Positions 57,546 to 64,000 of a stretch of DNA of 64,000 nt are shown one piece after another (positions within the stretch are counted from its first letter, which is position 1; each line of letters opens with the position of its first letter). Made by a program: the position numbers and the translations under genes. This DNA comes from Angiostrongylus vasorum (taxonomy: Eukaryota; Nematoda; Chromadorea; Rhabditida; Metastrongylidae). The notes under the pieces were generated by a model. That model made no database searches, was not told where the DNA came from, and worked only from the letters and a program-made list of their open reading frames with translations. Location of the stretch: contig JADANN010000448.1 of NCBI GenBank assembly GCA_018806985.1, positions 124,001-188,000 on the forward strand. The letters are read 5' to 3'.

Positions 57546-59467
57546 AAAAAAAGTGAATAAAAAAATTATGTCAGGATAGAAGGCTAAGGCGACGAAAGTG
57601 ACCTCCATAGGAGATACGTGAAGTGAAAGTGATGACACTTTCACCTTTATTTTAACACATCTCAGTCCAGAGTGTCTTTTTATAACAAATTTTATGAATT
57701 ACAATAAAATCTAATAAAATGTACAAATTTTGGCTCGTAGGATGAAAAGGGAGCCTACCACACATATTTGTCCCAATTTTTGGTTCAAGGCTCATATTTC
57801 AAACATGAGAACAAATGAACAAACGGGATTTCTTCTAGCAGGATACCATGATGCCTTCCAACTTATCGTTCATGTTTATTCCCGCGCCCTTGAGTTGGAA
57901 ATTTCGAAATTTTTTCGGTTTCATTCTCAATATTTGAGAATCTTGACTTTATAAATATTTGAACTTGAAACGGATTCCGTCTAGATATCACATAAGCCAT
58001 GTGACAGAAGTAACTTTAAATCTGAAAAATACAGAAATAGTTTAATAATGAAGAAGTTGTCGTTGGTGGTCGAAAAATCAACTTCTGTTCAAGTGGATTA
58101 AACACCTATTTACAGGTGGGAACGAGAAAAAATTCAAGCTATTAGATTATTGGTTTTCTCGATTCTCTTTCGAAATATAGGAATAAAAAATTCATCTCCA
58201 TATCGTGAATGTGTGGTTAATCACTTATCTTCAAAAAAGTTTCAGAGGCTTTTGCCCATAAATGTTTTGAAACCAAAAGTCAACCTTTGGTCGCGGTGAA
58301 TCGATAGTACTCCAATTTCAAGCAAAGTTCTATTATTAGATTACATTACTGAGACACACTCACTCGCAGTCTTCCCCAGGAATCCATAAGAGGGCCGATC
58401 CCAACCACGACGGTGAACTGCTGGTCCGGAGTGCCGATGGTGATGTTACCGGAGTACACATGATCTCCATAGTCAAGCAACTCAAACAAATGCGTCATTT
58501 GTATCATCGTCAAACTTTATATTAAATCTTTCACCTCCATTCCACTAATAGTCGAGGGTCGCAAAACGGTAACAGTTAAGTCCCAATAGTCCTTTAAGAT
58601 AGAACTACCCCATTTGCTCCAATCGCGTTACTGGAATGTCAAGGGGACATTGCGTGTCAGTTGCACTTAGTTATCTAAGAGATTTCGATTTGTTTTAGAA
58701 TGAACATAGTTTCATTTACAAGAGGTAACTTCAAATGACCTGCACGCTCATCACAGTGACGCATTCAGGTTTCTGGGGGTATTCGAATTCTAGGTTACAA
58801 TGCCCATCTTTATAAGCAGAACCAGGTGCGTGCGACTTCAAGGTTATGCATATGTGCCTTCCAAATACAACTTAAAAAGATGACTAGACTGTGTCAGTTC
58901 TCAACTCGAACATGAAAGAAGTAGCAGAAAAAAAATGGAACAATTATCTCGACGCTCCACTGCTTCATAAAATTTGTCCTTGACGCAATTTGTCGGGTGG
59001 TAATTTTTTTGAAAGCTAAATTTTAGCGAAGAGTTTTTCATAGCTCCATATTATCCAGGAAGCTTCATTAGATATCTGAAAATAGGAGAATCAACTTAGC
59101 TGTCTTTGATACGCAGATGTGCTGTGAAACCCATGCGTCAATGTAAAGAACACAACTTTAAGTATATTTTGCGAAATAAAACATTTGGTTGCACCTGAAG
59201 ATTCAAGCTGAACATTCGCTTACACGATGTCTAAGCGTGATGAGTGATGACGAGCGCAGAGCGTTACGGTACTTGACGTAGTCAGCATATTCTCCTCGCT
59301 CCATCATTTCCATCTGTTAAAAGTGACAACTTCATTAAAGCAAGTTGGACGCCTTGTATTAAAGGAGCAAATAATACTACCATTTTTGACTTGCGCCGTA
59401 TGAGAGAATGATGAAGAACAGTGGTGGTGGCTAACCCAACAATTATTAGGAAAATGAGTAGTCTCAT

Positions 59468-60574
59468 TGTAAGAATTATGCAGCCTTTTATCTAAAACAA
59501 GCTTTTCTTGCAACGCTTTTCGCGATACAAGTCCAGTATTCAGCATTACTCATGTGTTTGTGTTAGGTGAGAACAAAAAGAGGTGGCTAAAAAGTCTGAC
59601 GTAAACGAACAAATGTGGCTTAGTAGCCGAAAAAAGTTCAAGAGATATTTAAGCATCTGCTTCAAACTTTAGCACAACTCTGCTTATGAACCTGAAGATA
59701 AAAACCTATTCAAAATAAAACGTAGCGGATAACATGAAAAGATAAATAATATAGTGAAGAATCGTTGAAGTGTTTGATGCAGAGAAGTTGCTCGTCGTTC
59801 CACCACGACGTTTTCCATTTGACCTCAAATATGGGGAATTAAGCTCTTAAATATGCACGAAATTAATAAAACAACGGCAAAGTTTCAAAGTTTATAAATG
59901 TAGATGCAAAGAATATGTTTGTCGACGTGGTCAAAGAGCCCAGATGATATAAAAAAGCAAGTGAGAACCGTAATAACAGGACTTCGTTGAGTGGAAAAAG
60001 GGCTGCTAAAAGAAATGACTTGACAAGTCAATAACCATCTGTGCATAGTGTTCACGGAGTCCGCGGTCTGTGGAATTACTACTATAGGGGGCTACGCTCG
60101 TTCATCAAGAACGGTTTTCAGAGCGCCCGGACGTTGTTGGAGTTTCGGAATTGTATGAAAACCTTGCCACCTACTATCTCGTGCCGTGCATGTCACATAG
60201 GCGGAGCAATTTTGTAGACGTGATAAAATTGCAGGAAGAGCGTTCAGTAACAATATCTGCTCAACATAGGTAACATCGAAAGATAAAAGAGTATTCAAGG
60301 ACAATATTCTCTGTTGGAGCTCAATCTTGCACATGATGTGAGATCAGCTAAATACAACGATAAATGAAGAAGAATAATGTGGATCTCTATCTTCTCTTAG
60401 AAACAACAACATTTTTGCTTCCACACTGTCAAAGGAAGAGCAGGAGTAAGCAATATTTTCTAAAGAACATTTCGAGAGAAAAATTTACTTTTTCGGTCAT
60501 TAGTGCCCACAGAGCTCATTTAACCAATATCTCCCAAAATTAAAGGGTGAAACAGATACTGTACTTAACCTTTT
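59468..60574. other. Upstream flank of the protease pseudogene
   Basis: No TATA box was identified at the expected place. An 80-codon frame on the minus strand (60334-60092, MCKIELQQRILSLN) has no motif or splice support and is not called. Confidence 0.35.
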
Positions 60575-60790
60575 CTGTTTACTGCCTACTCTTTTTAATG
60601 GCAGAGTATATTGCGAAATATAACTTTTATGATGCTGAGATATTTGTAAAACTCCGCACCGCAGGTATCTGCGATGGGGAACGAACGCGCTATTACGCTT
60701 TCCGGCGGCAAACGTGTTCACCATCACACCATGCGGATCCTTCGTTTCGCTTGTCTCTCAGCTATTCTATCGATCACTTCCATCAGCTCA
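60575..60790 (+). repeat. Palindromic MITE, left arm
   Basis: TACTGCCTACTCTTTTTAATGGC, GCGAAATATAAC, GCTGAGATATTTGTAAAACTCC, GAACGAACGCGCTATTACG and CACCATCACACCATGCGG, ending with CTCTCAGCTATTC. The right arm is missing. Confidence 0.6.
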
Positions 60791-61320
60791 TCAACAGATC
60801 ATCAGATATTGTACTATTTTTATTAAATAAAGCAACTTCTTCGCTTTGTCCACTTAATATAACATTGACAGCGAGAGAATAGAGCGACCTTGTGAAAGAA
60901 AGTGGTCATCAGTAATCAAACAGCCAAGGAGCGTCCTATATTGAATAACACTGCATATCAAAGTTGCTTCATTGGGGGCATAATCTATTCTATCTATATG
61001 GTCTACATATTCGATTCGATGCCACCATGAAGACCCAATTAGCCGGAGTGTACTGCTGAGGACAATCTTCTCGTATTAGAGAGACTGAAGGAATCGAAGG
61101 CGCCGATACGTTAGCCAAATTCAAGATTTCCGTAAAAATCGTGCTGGCTTATAATGAAAAAGAGTCCTCTTAGCTGTGTAATAGTTCAGTTTTCTCCTTT
61201 GATATCGTTGTTAAAGTTGTTCAATACCCTCATAATCATTCCCTTTCTGTGAACATGTGTGCTTTGGCAAAAAAAACTGGCTAGAATACTATTTCATTTG
61301 TTTTGCATAATCCGTAAGCA
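60791..61320. other. Intergenic, nothing recognised
   Basis: No exon or repeat identified. Confidence 0.4.
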
Positions 61321-61603
61321 AGCGCGAGTAGCGCTGTGGTTGGAAGTGCCCTGCAATACACGTGGGTAAGATCGTGCGTCCCAAGCTCACCAAACGTTCC
61401 ATCCTTCTGGGGGCGGAAAAATTGGTACCAAACCTGTTTGGTAGGATAACCGCACTGATTCTATACATCAGTAGGGCATCGCGATTCACTCTGTAGGCCA
61501 GATATGCATTAAATCTTCTCAAATGTTGCTTAATTATGTAGAATGTATGGCGCATCCCTTGGGAATTGATCAACGCGGAGAGCTTTATAATCTATCCTTT
61601 TTT
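61321..61603 (+). repeat. SINE family A, full-length copy
   Basis: A box TAGCGCTGTGG (61329-61339), diverged B box (AAGATCGTGCGTCC), central block AAATTGGTACCAAACCTG, inner GCATCGCGATTCACTC, GGCCAGATATGCATTAAATC, and 3' end AATTGATCAACGCGGAGAGC followed by a T-run that could end polymerase III transcription. Confidence 0.78.
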
Positions 61604-63689
61604 CACAGCTGGTTTCGATATTATACCTTTCTAGCAGACCCGGACACTTCAATGAAATAGCGCTGTTAATACTCACTTTGGCCACTTAGGAACTCTTGCC
61701 TAGAAGAGGAAAAACTGCGCTTCTGAAAGTCGTCGACAAATCTTCTATTAAGAGCGTTCAAATCGAGAGCATATTTCTCATCATCCTAAAGCATCCTCAT
61801 GCGTTTCAACGACATCACTGAAACCATCATGGCACTTAAAAAACATGATAAAGCGTGCAAATGATTTGATAATCACTCGCGAACAGAAGGAAAACCGCGT
61901 TCACTGGAATATTTGGTGCCTAAAAGTGCTTCGGTTGTTTGATGCACAGTGACTGTAGTTCCCAAAACACCTTAAAGTAGACGAGAACCAAAAGCTGATG
62001 CCAATTGTACTTTCGCCACCGTATCCTGTTTGTGGTTTATTTACTCATAACAAATCTGTACTACTTTGATATGAAAGAAGGAAGGTAATTCCGCTGTGTT
62101 TCCACAGCACTGTGAATAATAATTCCAATGATCGGGAAAGTTTCAGAATGTGCTAGTAGTGGCAATAAAAGTTGTAGCAATTTAACAGCGCTTATTTTAT
62201 CACTGGTGCATAAATGCTTTAAATCATTCACAGTTCTTGAGGGTCCTTTTCTAGTAAGTAGCTTACCTTCCATAATTTAGTTCTATTGGAAAGTTTCAGC
62301 AGCGCACATCTTCTTTTTTCTCAACGTTACGATGATATTCAGGTTTTTTGCAGTTTCTGCATTGTGTTACAAAATACATCACACTTCACCGTCATTAAAG
62401 AATTATAGCCTCGACATTGCACCGATCGATCCTTTCGTCTTCTATACTTTCATCTGACATATACGATCTTAAGATAGTAAGTGGAGGAAAATGTCTGTCT
62501 AAGGTCACGGTCATTGATGCATATATCATGTATAGACTAGTGTCTTTCTCTCAGTTGAGACGAATTCATCATAACTAAGGTATTTTAACAAGAACTTCGC
62601 AACTGTGAAGCAATTGAGCACTTGTTAGTCGTGCTTTATTATACGTAGTCCTCCGTGTTGATTGCGAAGCATCGCAGTGTAATCGAGCATAAATATTTTT
62701 GAAAAATCGTAGTACAGTTAAATTCACAGTTAACCAGGTAGAATAGAGTCTTTGGAAAACCAAATAAGCTAAAAATTTATACCTCACAGTTACATTCATG
62801 GGAATAGAAATATTTAATCCCAAGGGTGCCTTCCAGAGCCAAAGAAAGACCAAAGCCAAAAGACAAGAGAAGTGAAGCAGGAATGTGACAGAACTAATCT
62901 TATGGTTTTGTTTCGTAACATTATTACATTCTTAACCATTATAGAATTCATACCGGTTTTTTTTCACAACTTTCACTTCTGCTGTACTAATTCCAGTATA
63001 TATTTAACTGATCAGCCGAACAAGTGCTATACATGTTTGTCGACTTCGGGGAAAAGAGCACATGGTTGGACCACGGCTTGAGGTCGAGCTAAGACCTCTT
63101 CTGTATTAACAGGCATCCTTATGTTTTTCATTGTATCTCTTGGCCAACCAAGCCCTAACTCATTTGAGGTGAACAAGTTGATAGTGAACAAGTTGGTGGT
63201 GAAACTGTCGGAAGAAGCACTTTACAGTTCATAAAGGCGTGCAACTGACCGTGGTTCCGAGAGATGGAATCGGGCCATCGAGAAATACAATGTAGAAAGA
63301 AAGACGCTCGGTTAGAACAAGACAGCGAAGACAAAGTCCTTACATTCCAGGCGTATCTATGCTGGCTGAAGCTAATCTGTGGTCCTTCGAGATTGACTTA
63401 CACAATGGAAAAACAGAGATGGATGACGAGCTTTCACGCGCTATATATGTGGAGATATGAAAGAACAAATGAAAATACAAATCAGAATTACTTTTTGTAA
63501 AGTAAGTGATGTCTTAAATGACAAACTTCAAAATAGGGACAGCTGACAAAGGTTCTTGATATTTGTTTAAAAGCGTCTTTCGTTCTGCGCTGTATAAGAC
63601 CATTGCTGCTCTCATCAAAAGGGCTTCAATTGAAAGATGGATTTTTATTAAGCACGAATTCCTGTGAACATATAAACAATCTTAACCTT
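61604..63689. other. Intergenic, nothing firm
   Basis: Minus-strand frames at 62061-62273 and 62575-62859 are open but show no domain or convincing splice pair. No repeats matched. Confidence 0.35.
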
Positions 63690-63812
63690 TTTGCCTACTG
63701 CCTACTCCTTTTGATGGCAGGGTATATTGCGAAATATGACTTCAACGAAGCTGAGATATTTGCAAAACTCTGGTCCGGAGTTTTGCAAATATCTCAGCTT
63801 CGTTGAAGTCAT
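63690..63812. repeat. Minimal MITE hairpin
   Basis: After the usual family start (TGCCTACTGCCTACTCC, ATGGCAGGGTATATTGCG), a perfect 35-bp inverted repeat (63736-63770 and 63778-63812) surrounds the 7-base loop TGGTCCG. It is the outermost arm sequence of the MITE folded directly on itself with the whole interior lost. Confidence 0.9.
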
Positions 63813-63957
63813 GTGAACAATTTTTTTTGACACAGATGATCCTCAGTGAAATTTTTCTCTATTTTTTTTGCCAAGCTTTTACAATCGTAAAAAGAGGTTC
63901 TGACAAATTCTGCAACACCCAACCAAGAAATTTTTCCTGCTTCTCTTGGAGTGGACG

Positions 63958-64000
63958 AAGGCACGTGCAGCGCAATGGTTAGGAGCTGAGCTGCAGAACA
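63958..64000 (+). repeat. SINE family A head, cut by window end
   Basis: GGCACGTGCAGCGCAATGGTTAGGAG has the A-box position of the family; the rest lies beyond the window. Confidence 0.4.

Larger units (their letters stand above)
54305..59467 (-). pseudogene. Pepsin-like aspartyl protease pseudogene, ten exons
   Basis: Minus-strand exons: 59467-59381 (signal peptide MRLLIFLIIVGLATTTV), 59313-59224 (propeptide, MERGEYADYVKYRNAL), 58480-58364 (GNITIGTPDQQFTVVV), 57114-56985 (KRKFKSETSITF, GTAEGILGADTVK), 56922-56842, 56790-56706 (DGILGLSFDLPGSNVVP), 56643-about 56465 (LLDRPLFTIWL, LLTYGAVDISNCGQVIAY), 56249-56121 (VVSDSGTAFIDGP, second catalytic Asp intact), 56028-55914 (LDITIGTNKYSVEYG) and 54485-54305 (GPDWILGAPFMRQFC, stop 54305-54307). 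Family A1 proteases digest protein, in nematodes often in the gut. Disabled: the first DTGS box is replaced by GIGP with a net loss of 5 bases (exon 117 instead of 122), and exons 7, 9 and 10 each hold a one-base insertion. A mariner sits in the last intron. Confidence 0.85.

Noticed and set aside
60092..60334. 80-codon minus-strand frame upstream of the protease pseudogene
   Set aside because: No domain, signal peptide, splice sites or link with neighbours.

Overview
This window reads as nuclear DNA of a parasitic nematode, most likely a strongylid such as a hookworm. I infer this from GT-AG introns with short T-rich acceptors (TTTCAG type), genes split into small exons, the protein families present (secreted C-type lectin, pepsin-like aspartyl protease, calcium-dependent apyrase) and dense RTE LINEs, Penelope-like elements, tRNA-derived SINEs and a mariner. 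No prokaryotic operon, rRNA, genuine tRNA gene or CRISPR array was seen. The species is an inference; no search was possible.

Layout. 0-8.9 kb is mostly intergenic, with SINE and Penelope debris, a palindromic MITE and a 47-bp minisatellite. 8.95-14.1 kb holds the only complete, intact gene found: a four-exon secreted C-type lectin with TATA box and poly(A) signal. 15.2-18 kb is an RTE LINE (minus) whose reverse-transcriptase core has been deleted. 20-21.2 kb is an inverted pair of Penelope-like fragments. 22.3-22.7 kb has exon-like sequence, one exon with a saposin-like cysteine pattern. 23-30 kb is repeat-rich. 30.4-32.5 kb (minus) is an apyrase pseudogene broken by a Penelope insertion. 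32.6-38 kb holds short repeats and weak exon candidates. 38-41 kb is a second RTE lineage (minus). 42-44.6 kb has two same-strand RTE fragments from overlapping parts of the element. 45-53.5 kb is repeats with one good unassigned exon. 54.3-59.5 kb (minus) is a ten-exon aspartyl-protease pseudogene carrying a mariner in its last intron. 59.5-64 kb is sparse, ending in another SINE head.

No coherent multi-gene pathway is visible. The main story is gene decay and retroelement activity: two digestive or secreted enzyme genes have been lost, each with a transposon inside, and two tRNA-headed SINE families share a central conserved block. Multi-exon models were built by hand from splice signals, reading phase and family motifs; phases agree across nearly all introns.
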